Source: Ciceribacter sichuanensis
GTDB lineage: Bacteria > Pseudomonadota > Alphaproteobacteria > Rhizobiales > Rhizobiaceae
DNA length: 64,000 bases
Direction: 5' to 3'
Assembly: GCF_024055605.1 (NCBI RefSeq)
Contig: NZ_JAMXLX010000001.1
Location: 930,001-994,000 of the forward strand
Shown: one piece after another, positions 48,438 through 57,138 of the stretch
Position numbering within the stretch: the first letter of the stretch is position 1
How the letters are laid out: every line of letters begins with the position of its first letter
Translations under genes and position numbers: made by a program
Notes under the pieces: model-generated
Told to the model about the DNA's origin: nothing
Databases searched by the model: none
What the model saw: only the letters and a program-made list of their open reading frames with translations

Positions 48438-50894
48438 ATGATCAGACTGATTGGATATTTCTTCGGATTGGCATCCGTTCTCGCCCTTGGCGTTGCGGTT
48501 GTCGCTGCCGTCTATCTGGCGGGCGTGACGAAGGATCTTCCCGACTACGAGGTTCTGTCGAGCTATGCCCCGCCGGTAACGACGCGTTTCCACGCCGGCA
48601 ACGGCGCCCTGATGGCGGAATATGCCCGCGAACGCCGCCTGTTCCTGCCGATCCAGGCAATTCCGGACCGTGTGAAGGCCGCATTCCTTTCCGCCGAAGA
48701 CAAGAACTTCTACAATCACCCCGGCGTCGATGTTTACGGCCTCGCTCGCGCCGTCCTGGTCAACCTGCAGAACTTCGGCTCGGGTCGCCGCCCGGTCGGT
48801 GCCTCGACGATTACCCAGCAGGTGGCGAAGAATTTCCTTCTCTCGGCGGACCAGACGATGGACCGCAAGGTGAAGGAAGCCATCCTCTCCTTCCGCATCG
48901 AACAGACCTATTCCAAGGACAAGATCCTTGAGCTTTATCTGAACGAGATCTTCTTCGGCATGAATGCCTATGGCATCGCCGGCGCGGCGCTGACCTATTT
49001 CGACAAGTCGGTGACGGAACTGACGATCGCCGAGACCGCCTATCTCGCCTCACTGCCCAAGGGACCGTCCAACTACCATCCCTTCCGTCACACCGAAGCT
49101 GCGCTGGAGCGCCGCAACTGGGTCATTGACCGTATGGTCGAGAACGGTTTCGTCGCTCATGACGATGGCGAGGAAGCCAAGAAGCAGCCGCTCGGTGTGA
49201 CGCTTCGCCGCTCGGGTTCCTATCTCTTCGCGTCGGACTACTTTTCCGAGGAAGTCCGTCGCCAGATCATCGAGAAGTATGGTGACAAGGCGCTTTACGA
49301 AGGCGGTCTTTCGGTTCGCACTTCGCTCGATCCCAATATCCAGATTGCGGCCCGCAAGGCCCTTCAGGATGGCCTCATTACGTATGACGAGCGGCGCGGC
49401 TATCGTGGCCCGATCAAGAATATCAGCGTTGCCGGCGACTGGGGTGTCGAGCTTGGCAAGGTCGATGGCCTGAGCGATGTTCCCGAATGGAAGGTTGCCG
49501 TCGTGCTGGATACGTCTGCCAGCCGGGTCGATATCGGCCTGCAGCCCGCCAAGGGCGGTGACGGCAAGGTTGGCGCTGAACGCGAGACCGGCCGTATTGC
49601 CGCCGAGGACATGGACTGGGCCTATCGTTCCGCCTCCAGCGACCGCAAGTCGGCAAAATCGCCCGATGGCGTCCTGAAGCCGGGCGACGTCGTTTATGTC
49701 CAGGCTCTGGGGGATTCCAGGCCGGGCAGCTATCGCCTGCGCCAGCCGCCGAAGGTTCAGGGCGGCCTTGTCGCCATGGATCCCCATACCGGCCGCGTGC
49801 TCGCAATGGTCGGCGGCTTCTCCTACGCCCAGTCGGAATTCAACCGCGCAACACAGGCCATGCGTCAGCCGGGCTCGTCCTTCAAGCCCTTCGTCTACGC
49901 CGCCGCGCTGGATAACGGCTATACTCCGGCTTCGGTTATCATGGACGCGCCGATCGAATTCGTTTCCGGCGGCCAGGTCTGGAGACCGCAGAACTATGGC
50001 GGCGGTTCCGCCGGTCCCTCGACGCTTCGTCTTGGCATCGAGAAGTCGCGTAACCTGATGACGGTTCGCCTTGCCAATGACATGGGCATGAACCTCGTTG
50101 CCGAATATGCGGAGCGCTTTGGCATCTACGACAAGATGAATCCGGTTCTCGCGATGTCGCTCGGTTCCGGCGAGACGACGGTGTTGCGCATGGTTTCGGC
50201 CTATGCCGTGCTTGCCAACGGCGGCAAGCAGATCCAGCCGACCCTGATCGACCGCATTCAGGACCGCTACGGCAAGACCATCTTCCGTCACGAGGAACGC
50301 ACCTGCGAGGGCTGCAATGCCGATGAATGGCAGGGGCAGGAAGAGCCCACCGTGGTTGATAATCGCGAGCAGGTTCTCGATCCGATGACCGCCTACCAGA
50401 TCACCTCGATCATGGAAGGCGTCATCCAGCGCGGTACCGCTGCCGGCAAGGTGAAGCTCGACCGTCCCGTGGCAGGCAAGACCGGCACGACCAACGACGA
50501 AAAGGACGCCTGGTTCGTCGGTTATACTCCCGACCTCGTCGCCGGTCTTTATGTCGGCATGGACAACCCGGCTCCGCTTGGTCGCGGTGCGACCGGTGGT
50601 TCGATGTCCGCTCCGATCTTCAACGAGTTCATGCAGGCGGCCGTCGTCGGCACGCCGCCGGGCATGTTCCACATTCCGGAGGGCATGAGCCTCATTCCGA
50701 TCAACCGGAAGACCGGCATGCTCGCGGCAGAAGGCGATCCCGATACGATCGTCGAGGCCTTCAAGCCCGGCACCGGCCCGGCCGACAGCTTCTCGGTCAT
50801 CGGCATGGATGGCTATGCGGCGCCGGAAGAAATTCTCAGGGATTCGCCGCAGGCCAATCAGGCCGTGACATCCGGCGCCGGCGGTCTTTTCTGA
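48438..50894 (+). CDS. mrcA: penicillin-binding protein 1A
   Basis: 818-aa bifunctional peptidoglycan synthase. The start is the ATG at 48438 (MIRLIGYFFGLASVLALGV), which gives the N-terminal anchor. The GT51 glycosyltransferase domain has the catalytic Glu in FLSAEDKNFYNHPGVDVYG and GASTITQQVAKN. The transpeptidase motifs are SSFK (RQPGSSFKPFVYA), S-R-N (KSRNLMTVRLA) and KTG (AGKTGTTNDEKDAWFVGY). An OB/ODP-like insertion lies between them. PBP1A is the essential pole-growth enzyme in Agrobacterium. Confidence 0.96.
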   Translation: MIRLIGYFFGLASVLALGVAVVAAVYLAGVTKDLPDYEVLSSYAPPVTTRFHAGNGALMAEYARERRLFLPIQAIPDRVKAAFLSAEDKNFYNHPGVDVYGLARAVLVNLQNFGSGRRPVGASTITQQVAKNFLLSADQTMDRKVKEAILSFRIEQTYSKDKILELYLNEIFFGMNAYGIAGAALTYFDKSVTELTIAETAYLASLPKGPSNYHPFRHTEAALERRNWVIDRMVENGFVAHDDGEEAKKQPLGVTLRRSGSYLFASDYFSEEVRRQIIEKYGDKALYEGGLSVRTSLDPNIQIAARKALQDGLITYDERRGYRGPIKNISVAGDWGVELGKVDGLSDVPEWKVAVVLDTSASRVDIGLQPAKGGDGKVGAERETGRIAAEDMDWAYRSASSDRKSAKSPDGVLKPGDVVYVQALGDSRPGSYRLRQPPKVQGGLVAMDPHTGRVLAMVGGFSYAQSEFNRATQAMRQPGSSFKPFVYAAALDNGYTPASVIMDAPIEFVSGGQVWRPQNYGGGSAGPSTLRLGIEKSRNLMTVRLANDMGMNLVAEYAERFGIYDKMNPVLAMSLGSGETTVLRMVSAYAVLANGGKQIQPTLIDRIQDRYGKTIFRHEERTCEGCNADEWQGQEEPTVVDNREQVLDPMTAYQITSIMEGVIQRGTAAGKVKLDRPVAGKTGTTNDEKDAWFVGYTPDLVAGLYVGMDNPAPLGRGATGGSMSAPIFNEFMQAAVVGTPPGMFHIPEGMSLIPINRKTGMLAAEGDPDTIVEAFKPGTGPADSFSVIGMDGYAAPEEILRDSPQANQAVTSGAGGLF

Positions 50895-50917
50895 GCCGCT
50901 CCTGAAATCCTGAATGC

Positions 50918-50952
50918 TGTCGGCCGCCCCTTTACATCGGGGGCGGCCGACA
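50918..50952. terminator. 13-bp perfect hairpin between mrcA and prfB
   Basis: TGTCGGCCGCCCC (50918-50930) pairs with GGGGCGGCCGACA (50940-50952) around a 9-nt loop. There is no T-run behind it (CTATTCACCC). It may stabilise the mrcA 3' end or terminate with Rho, rather than act as an intrinsic terminator. Confidence 0.5.
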
Positions 50953-50996
50953 CTATTCACCCCTCAGCAATTCGATCCGAGGTGAAAACAAGCGAA

Positions 50997-52125
50997 ATGC
51001 GTGCAGAAATCGAGAACGTAGTCGACGAAATCAAGCAGGCCATAAGCCTGCTGAGGAGGCATCTTTGACTGGGACCAGGCGATAAGGCGACTGGACTGGT
51101 TGAATAACAGGGCAGAGGATCCGAACCTCTGGAACGATGCCCAGGAAGCGCAGAAACTCATGCGCGAACGCCAGCAGCTCGATGAGAGCATTGCGGGCGT
51201 GAAGCGTCTCGAACAGCAGATGAAGGATAACATCGAGCTGATCGAGATGGGCGAGGAAGAGGGCGACGAGGCGGTCGTCAAGGAGGCAGAGGAAGGCCTA
51301 AAGGCGTTGAAGGCCGAATCCGGCCGTCTTCAGGTCGAGGCCATGCTCTCTGGCGAAGCCGACGGCAACGATACCTATCTGGAAGTTCATTCCGGCGCCG
51401 GTGGTACCGAGTCCCAGGACTGGGCGAATATGCTGCTGCGCATGTATATCCGCTGGGCCGAAAAACAGGGCTTCAAGGTCGAGGTGCTGGAAGTGCATGA
51501 CGGCGAAGAAGCCGGCATCAAATCCGCGACCGTTCTGATCAAGGGCCACAATGCCTATGGCTGGACAAAGACCGAATCCGGTGTTCACCGCCTCGTGCGC
51601 ATTTCACCCTATGACTCGAACGCGCGTCGGCACACGTCCTTCTCGTCGGTCTGGGTCTATCCGGTCGTTGACGACTCGATCAACATCGAGATCAACGAAA
51701 GCGACTGCCGCATCGATACCTATCGTTCGTCGGGCGCTGGCGGTCAGCACGTCAACACCACCGACTCGGCTGTGCGTATCACGCACATTCCGACCGGCAT
51801 CGTGGTCGCCTGCCAGCAGGAGCGTTCGCAGCACAAGAACCGCGCCAAGGCGTGGGAAATGCTGCGCGCCCGCATGTACGAGGCCGAATTGATGAAGCGG
51901 GAGGCTGCAGCCAATGCAGAAGCCGCATCCAAGACGGATATCGGCTGGGGTCACCAGATCCGCTCCTACGTGCTGCAGCCCTACCAGCTGGTGAAGGACC
52001 TGCGCACCGGCGTCGAAAGCACCGATCCGGATACCGTATTGAACGGTGACCTGAACGAGTTCATGGAAGCGGCACTTGCCCACCGCATCAGCGGCAAGGC
52101 GGATGCGGTCGCCGACATCGACTGA
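50997..52125 (+). CDS. prfB: peptide chain release factor 2 with programmed +1 frameshift
   Basis: 375 aa, read as 50997-51065 joined to 51067-52125. The first 23 codons end at CTT followed by an in-frame TGA at 51066-51068. The classical frameshift site is intact: an internal AGGAGG, then CAT CTT TGA C. Slippage is favoured when RF2 is scarce, giving autoregulation. The GGQ catalytic motif is at 248-250 (GAGGQHVNT). The codon-recognition tripeptide is S203-P-Y205 rather than the SPF of E. coli. A gene caller ignoring the shift would start at 51100 and lose the N-terminus. Confidence 0.97.
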
Positions 52126-52150
52126 TCGATAGTTCATGGACAAAAGAGAT

Positions 52151-52178
52151 ACGGCGGGGCCAAGACCCCGCCGTTTTT
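52151..52178 (+). terminator. prfB terminator
   Basis: Perfect stem CGGCGGGG (52152-52159) / CCCCGCCG (52166-52173) followed by TTTTT. It also lies at the 3' end of the converging efflux gene, 4 nt away. Confidence 0.9.
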
Positions 52179-52181
52179 CGT

Positions 52182-53420
52182 TCAGGAGCGCTTTTCTGCC
52201 GGCTCGGTTCGCGGTTCTGCGGCGGGTGATCGGAGCGTGGCCGTTGCGAGCAGCAGCACCGTCAGCGAGCAGGCGGCTATCGTCGCGACCATCGGCAACG
52301 CCGTGCCGTTGAAGAACAGGCTGGCAACGCCGATCACGCTGGAGGCGGTGACGAATTGCAGCGTGCCCATCAGTGCCGACGCCGTGCCTGCTATCCGACC
52401 ATGGGCCTCGAGTGCAAGGACGGCAGAGGTCGGAATAACCATGCCGAGGAAGCCGTAGGCCACAAACAACAGGGCTGCCATGAGCGGCAGGCTGCCGAGA
52501 CCGAATTCGAACAGGAGGAAGAGCGTGGTTGCCGCTGCTGCAAAGCCGCAGACGGCAAAGCGAATCAGCCGTTGCAGGCCGAAGCGGCGGGAGAGGCGAC
52601 CATTCATCTGTGAAGCACCGATGAAGGAAACGGCATTCAGCGAGAACAGCACGCTGTAATATCCCGGCGTCAGTCCATAGTGCTCGATCAGGATGAAGGA
52701 CGAGTTGGCCACATAGATCATGTAGCTCGACATGCCGAAGGAGGCGATCAGCACCAGGCCGAGATAATGAGGATCGCGCAACAGCGTGCCGTAAGAGGCA
52801 AGAGCGCTGCCGACGCTGCTTTCGCTGCGGGCCTCCGGTGAGCGCGTTTCCGGAAGCAGCGTGGCGGCGAGAATGACACCGAGTGCTGCGGTCGCGACCA
52901 TGACCCAGAAGATCACGCGCCAGCTTCCGAACGCCGTAATCATGCTGCCGACAAGCGGGGCGAGGATAGGCGATACGCTGAAGACCAGCATCAGACGCGA
53001 CATCAGGTGCGCGGCGGCGATGCCGGTGAAGAGATCGCGCACGATTGCCCGACAGAGCACCGTGCCGGCGCAAGCGCCGACGCCCTGCAGCGCCCGAAAG
53101 GCGATCAGCCATTCCACCGATGGCGATAGCGCGCAGCCGACCGCCCCGATGGCGAAAAGGGCGAGGCCGAAGAACAGCGGCTTTTTGCGCCCGACCATGT
53201 CGGAGACGGGACCATAGACGAGCTGGGACAATCCCATCGCGACGAAGAAGGAAATGAGGCTGGCCTGCACGGCACCGCTGTCGGCGTTCAATCCCGCACC
53301 GATTTCCGGCAAGGATGGCAGATACATGTCGATTGCGAAGAGCCCGATTGCCGTCAGCAGGCCCAGGACGATCGGCAATGAGGCGGGGTTTCTGGAGAGA
53401 GGCGGAGATTTCTGCAGCAT
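52182..53420 (-). CDS. Bcr/CflA family drug-resistance MFS transporter
   Basis: 412 aa from the ATG at 53420 (MLQKSPPLSRNPASLPIVLGLLTA), with AAAGG 6 nt upstream; the open frame extends to 53504 with a low-complexity Ser/Pro/Ala stretch. Twelve membrane segments. The family signature includes IDMYLPSLPEIGAGL, QLVYGPVSDMVGRKKPLFFGL and the DHA1 motif CRAIVRDLF. It probably exports amphiphilic drugs such as bicyclomycin-like or chloramphenicol-like compounds. The divergent TetR gene is its likely regulator. Confidence 0.9.
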   Translation of the reverse strand: MLQKSPPLSRNPASLPIVLGLLTAIGLFAIDMYLPSLPEIGAGLNADSGAVQASLISFFVAMGLSQLVYGPVSDMVGRKKPLFFGLALFAIGAVGCALSPSVEWLIAFRALQGVGACAGTVLCRAIVRDLFTGIAAAHLMSRLMLVFSVSPILAPLVGSMITAFGSWRVIFWVMVATAALGVILAATLLPETRSPEARSESSVGSALASYGTLLRDPHYLGLVLIASFGMSSYMIYVANSSFILIEHYGLTPGYYSVLFSLNAVSFIGASQMNGRLSRRFGLQRLIRFAVCGFAAAATTLFLLFEFGLGSLPLMAALLFVAYGFLGMVIPTSAVLALEAHGRIAGTASALMGTLQFVTASSVIGVASLFFNGTALPMVATIAACSLTVLLLATATLRSPAAEPRTEPAEKRS

Positions 53421-53524
53421 GAAATACCTTTGCGTCACCGGGGCAGCTGCCGCGGAGGGAGAGGAAGACGGAAAAGGGTTTGGCAACGAGCGGGACAAGG
53501 TCACGCGATGATTTGACTATGTAT

Positions 53525-53552
53525 GTCTAAAATTTTGGACACAATTGTCCAA
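53525..53552. promoter_or_regulatory. overlapping palindromes, candidate TetR operator
   Basis: TTGGACA (53535-53541) / TGTCCAA (53546-53552) form a perfect 7-bp inverted repeat with a 4-nt spacer. A second, nearly perfect 16-bp palindrome GTCtAAAATTTTgGAC (53525-53540) overlaps it. Both lie between the divergent efflux and TetR genes, 27-54 nt before the TetR start. Confidence 0.6.
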
Positions 53553-53578
53553 TTAGTCAAGTCCCTCTATGGTGAGGC

Positions 53579-54232
53579 ATGGATCAGACACATCAGGCCC
53601 CGAATCTCCCGCAAAGCAACGACACTGGCAACCGCACCAAACGCGACGCCATCATCGATGCCGCTGCAGCCATTTTTTCCGAGAGCGGTTATTCCGGCGC
53701 AAGTATCGACGCGATTGCCGTGCGAGCGAATGTATCGCGCCAGACGGTCTACAATCAGATCGGCGACAAGGAAAAAGTGTTCCGGGCGGTTGTCACCGAA
53801 ATCACCCAGCGTTCCAGCGCCGGATTTTTTTCGGTGCTCGAGACCTTTCCGGATGCGCCAGCGGACCTTGAAGCCGATCTTTGCGCTTTTGCCGCCCGTC
53901 TCCTGAAGGTTGCCGTATGCGAGCCGAGCGGCCGCTGGCTTCTGCGTCTGCTGTCGCTCGAAGGCGCACGCCATCCTGAGCTGTTTACGACGTGGCGGGA
54001 ATATGGTCCCGGTCGCAAGCACCCGGCCATGGCGGCCCGATTCGCGCAGCTCGCCCTTGGCGGCTACCTCGATATCGAGGATCCGTCGCTGGCGGCTCGC
54101 CAGTTCATGGCGTTGGTCATGTCGGATGTGCGAAGCGACCTGCAGCTTGGCATCCCGATCCCGGAGAGCGAACTTGAAGGATTGGCAAGGAACGCCGTTC
54201 ACACCTTCCTGAAGGCGTTCGGCAAACGCTGA
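53579..54232 (+). CDS. TetR/AcrR family transcriptional regulator
   Basis: 217 aa. The N-terminal helix-turn-helix (RDAIIDAAAAIFSESGYSGASIDAIAVRANVSRQTVYNQIGDKEKVFRAVV) is typical of TetR/AcrR. The C-terminal ligand domain resembles the AefR-like group (ARQFMALVMSDVRSDLQLGIP). It presumably represses the divergent Bcr/CflA gene and itself through the palindromes in the shared promoter, being released by the pump substrate. GTGAGG precedes the ATG. Confidence 0.9.
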   Translation: MDQTHQAPNLPQSNDTGNRTKRDAIIDAAAAIFSESGYSGASIDAIAVRANVSRQTVYNQIGDKEKVFRAVVTEITQRSSAGFFSVLETFPDAPADLEADLCAFAARLLKVAVCEPSGRWLLRLLSLEGARHPELFTTWREYGPGRKHPAMAARFAQLALGGYLDIEDPSLAARQFMALVMSDVRSDLQLGIPIPESELEGLARNAVHTFLKAFGKR

Positions 54233-54262
54233 TGCCTGTTCCTGGCAAGCAAGTGAGCGCCG

Positions 54263-54820
54263 TCAGTTCGTCTCGCGCTCGACCCTGATGTCGCCGAACT
54301 CATCGATCAGCACGGTCCAGCCTTCCGGCTCCATCTGCTGCGGGTCGGTCTTGAGGTAGACGGTGGCGAAGAGGCCTGGCTGGCGACTGACTCCGGTCGA
54401 ATCCTCCGGCCGGATATCTGTGACATAGGCCTTGATCGCCGAGAATTCCTCAAGTTCCACGCTTTCCAGAACCTTCGGGCCGCTTTCGGCCGAGAGGATC
54501 TGCTGCAGGTAGATCTTTGCGGTGCGGTCCGGCTGACGAATGGCGATGAGCTTGTAATAGCCGCGCTGCATCTCGGTCTTCTCACCGACCTGTGGTGCGG
54601 TCGGCTGGGTTGGCGCAGGCGTTGCCGTGCCGTTGCCTGCGACATCCGGGGCCGATTCGATTTCCCCGACATCGCCCTCCCAGAAGCCGCCGCTGATCAC
54701 GAAGGTGGCTGTCACCGGCAGCTGGTCGATATCGTCAGCATGGGCGGCGACGCTGGAAAGGAGCAGGGTGGCAAGGCCGGCGCGAAGAAGCGGGGTGCGA
54801 AAAGGCAGGGAAGGGCTCAT
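54263..54820 (-). CDS. exported protein of unknown function
   Basis: 185 aa. A signal peptide ends near SSVAAHA. The mature protein has a Pro/Thr-rich linker (TATPAPTQPTAPQ) splitting two predicted beta-rich parts (QLPVTATFVISGGFWEG; GYYKLIAIRQPDRTAKIYLQQI). I do not recognise a named domain. It lies 10 nt after nadK on the same strand, so the two are probably co-transcribed. There are no cysteines or lipobox. Confidence 0.7.
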   Translation of the reverse strand: MSPSLPFRTPLLRAGLATLLLSSVAAHADDIDQLPVTATFVISGGFWEGDVGEIESAPDVAGNGTATPAPTQPTAPQVGEKTEMQRGYYKLIAIRQPDRTAKIYLQQILSAESGPKVLESVELEEFSAIKAYVTDIRPEDSTGVSRQPGLFATVYLKTDPQQMEPEGWTVLIDEFGDIRVERETN

Positions 54821-54830
54821 GGGATTTCCC

Positions 54831-55604
54831 TCAATTCGAAAACTGTTCGGCGAGGATGCGGTCGGACCAGGATCTGTCCGGATCGGACAGGATACTGGCG
54901 GTGGTATCCTCTGACTGGGCGATCTGCACGCGGATGACGGACTTCACCTCCGTATGGTCGGCGACGGCGTTGACCGGCCGCTTCTCGACCTCCAGCACGA
55001 TTATGTCGACGTTGACCTTGTTCGGTAGAAGTGCGCCGCGCCAGCGGCGGGGTCTGTAGGGGCTGACCGGGGTGAGCGCGAGAAGCGGCGCTTCCAGCGG
55101 CAGGATGGGGCCGTGAGCAGACAGATTGTAGGCGGTGGAGCCTGCGGGGGTGGCCACCATCACCCCATCGCAGATCAGTTCTTCCAGCCGCACCTGACCG
55201 TCGATGATCACCTTGAGCTTCGCGGCCTGATAGGATTGTCGCAGCAGCGACACTTCATTCAAGGCAAGCGCGATAGAGGTGGTCCCGTCGGCATTGGTCG
55301 TTGTCATCTTGAGCGGATGGAAATCGTTCTCGACGGCGGCGGCGATCCGGTCCGTTAGATTCTCGGTCGAATAGTCGTTCATCAGGAAGCCGACCGAGCC
55401 GCGGTTCATACCATAGACCAGCTTGCCGGAATTCATGGTCTCGTGCAGCGTCTGCAGCATGAAACCGTCCCCGCCCAGCGCCACGATGACATCGGCATCG
55501 GCCGGTGCGACATCGCCATAAAGGCGAATCAACTCCTTGCGGGAGGCCTGTGCCTCTTCGGTATTGGAGGCGAGGAAGGAAAGCGACCGGAACGAACGAG
55601 ACAT
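54831..55604 (-). CDS. nadK: NAD kinase
   Basis: 257 aa from the ATG at 55604, supported by AGGG 6 nt upstream; the frame itself opens at 55721. It phosphorylates NAD+ to NADP+. The GGDG motif is VIVALGGDGFMLQTLHE. The NE/D-type and substrate loops are ALNEVSLLRQ and GVMVATPAGSTAYNLSAHGPILPLEAPLLALTPVSP. Length and arrangement fit the short alphaproteobacterial NadK, which uses ATP. It is followed by the small exported-protein gene. Confidence 0.95.
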   Translation of the reverse strand: MSRSFRSLSFLASNTEEAQASRKELIRLYGDVAPADADVIVALGGDGFMLQTLHETMNSGKLVYGMNRGSVGFLMNDYSTENLTDRIAAAVENDFHPLKMTTTNADGTTSIALALNEVSLLRQSYQAAKLKVIIDGQVRLEELICDGVMVATPAGSTAYNLSAHGPILPLEAPLLALTPVSPYRPRRWRGALLPNKVNVDIIVLEVEKRPVNAVADHTEVKSVIRVQIAQSEDTTASILSDPDRSWSDRILAEQFSN

Positions 55605-55771
55605 GGGTAGCCCTTTGAAACTGCTCCTGTCGTACATGATAAAGGCTGGAAGCGACAAGGCGTTTTGCCGTCCCTTTGGTCGCTCGGGCGGGAGAGACTG
55701 TGGGCTATCGCGACTGCTCACCGAAATTTTTCTTTACCGCCGCAAGAAATACGCTTATTGACGCCTCCACT

Positions 55772-55847
<76 letters not shown>

Positions 55848-56299
55848 TTCATTTTCAATGGCTTAGCGAGAGTTTGGCGGCGTTGCGCCTCGACGGCAAT
55901 CCGGCAGGTCTGTGCTTGAGTTGCCTTTCCCGGAGCGGGAGGCGGTCCACAAAACTTTTGCCAGATCGCTTTTCTCCCAGCGCATTCCGATTGTCCGCCG
56001 GCTTCGCCTTCTCGTTCCTGTGGTAGGAATGATGTTCCATCGGTAACGGGTCCTTTTCTGAAAAGGCGTGATGATCGAAAACTCTGGGGCAGGGGCGGCC
56101 TATGGGGATAAACGTTTGGTTGGATAAAAGATTTTAAGTTTGTGTATTTAGGAAATTAGGTGTGTAGCTAAATGTAGGTGAGGACTTGTGGGAACTTTGC
56201 TGCGGCTCCAGCGGCTTCGGCATTTCTCGCCCGTGGCGCTGGACATAGGCGCTTCGCCCGGATAAGCCCGCCGCATGGTCACGGACAGGGGAAACCATC
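55848..56299. other. intergenic stretch after tRNA-Thr
   Basis: 452 nt with no supported gene. A 61-codon minus-strand frame (55855-56040, starting MEHHSYHRNEKAK) has AAAGGA upstream but no recognisable homology. The segment 56105-56170 is clearly AT-richer than its surroundings. I found no repeat of the tRNA 3' end that would mark an integrated element. Confidence 0.5.
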
Positions 56300-56512
56300 A
56301 TGGAAGTCAGGGATTCGAACGGTACGGTGCTTAACGAGGGCGATAACGTCACTCTCATCAAGGATCTGAAGGTCAAGGGGACGTCGGAGACGCTGAAGCG
56401 CGGCACGATGATCAAGGGCATTCATCTGACCGACGATCCGGCGGAAGTCGAATGCCGTCATGCCAAGATCAAGGGGCTGGTTCTGCGCACCGAGTTTCTG
56501 AAGAAGGCCTGA
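56300..56512 (+). CDS. PhnA-like domain protein (alkylphosphonate utilisation type)
   Basis: 70 aa, matching the C-terminal YjdM/PhnA domain: VRDSNGTVLNEGDNVTLIKDLKVKGTSETLKRGTMIKGIHLTDDPAEVECRHAKIKGLVLRTEFLKKA-type pattern, an SH3-like beta barrel. The N-terminal zinc ribbon of full PhnA proteins is absent. Despite the historical name, a role in phosphonate use is unproven. GGGGAAACC precedes the ATG. No phn genes are nearby. Confidence 0.85.
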   Translation: MEVRDSNGTVLNEGDNVTLIKDLKVKGTSETLKRGTMIKGIHLTDDPAEVECRHAKIKGLVLRTEFLKKA

Positions 56513-56628
56513 TCGCCTGTTTTTCGGCAGTATTGCCGGGAGAAACTTGCGTTAAGGCAAGAAATCGTAATTTACAGGCGGCATAGTTGTGCGTCTACTG
56601 AAGCTACGGCAATTGATGACGGAGCTTC

Positions 56629-57117
56629 ATGATGATCTTCGCAATGACGCCTTTCACACTTTTTCATGTGCTGTTGAGCCTCGTCGGTATCGCGACGGGG
56701 CTTGTCGTTCTTTATGGCTGGCTGAAATCGGATCGCATGTCCGGCTGGACCGCGGTTTTCCTGATCAGCACGCTGGCGACGGTAATTACCGGCTTCCTCT
56801 TTCCCTTCGGCGGGTTCACGCCGGCGATCGGGGTGGGCATCATTACATTGGCAACGCTGGTCGGCGCGCTCTCCGCCCTCTATCGATTTCATCTGGCGGG
56901 CCGCTGGCGGATCGTCTTCCTTCTCTGTTCCACCGCCTCTCTTTATCTCAACGTCTTCGTGCTGGTGGTGCAGGCCTTCCTCAAGGTGCCGGCGCTGAAT
57001 ACGCTGGCCCCGACCGGCTCGGAGCCGCCCTTCGCAGCAGTGCAGGGCGTTGTGCTCCTTGCCTTTCTCGCCGCCGGCTATCTGGCGGTCAATCGCTTCC
57101 ATCCGGCGACAGCCTGA
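56629..57117 (+). CDS. membrane protein of unknown function
   Basis: 162 aa with four or five hydrophobic helices (TPFTLFHVLLSLVGIATGLVVL, WTAVFLISTLATVITGFLFPFG, TPAIGVGIITLATLVGALSALY, WRIVFLLCSTASLYLNVFVLVVQAFL, AVQGVVLLAFLAAGYLAVNRF) in order. The layout resembles small DUF2306/DoxX-like membrane proteins, but I do not assign a family. Either of two adjacent ATG codons may be used (56629 or 56632). It converges on the GT81 gene with a 21-nt gap. Confidence 0.75.
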   Translation: MMIFAMTPFTLFHVLLSLVGIATGLVVLYGWLKSDRMSGWTAVFLISTLATVITGFLFPFGGFTPAIGVGIITLATLVGALSALYRFHLAGRWRIVFLLCSTASLYLNVFVLVVQAFLKVPALNTLAPTGSEPPFAAVQGVVLLAFLAAGYLAVNRFHPATA

Positions 57118-57138
57118 ACTCCGGGCGGGCGAGGCTGG

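Noticed and set aside
49050-50960. 636-codon minus-strand frame opposite mrcA
   Set aside because: Shadow frame of the PBP1A gene, without family signatures.
55855-56040. 61-codon minus-strand frame after tRNA-Thr
   Set aside because: An upstream AAAGGA is the only support. The strongly basic composition without domain could be chance.
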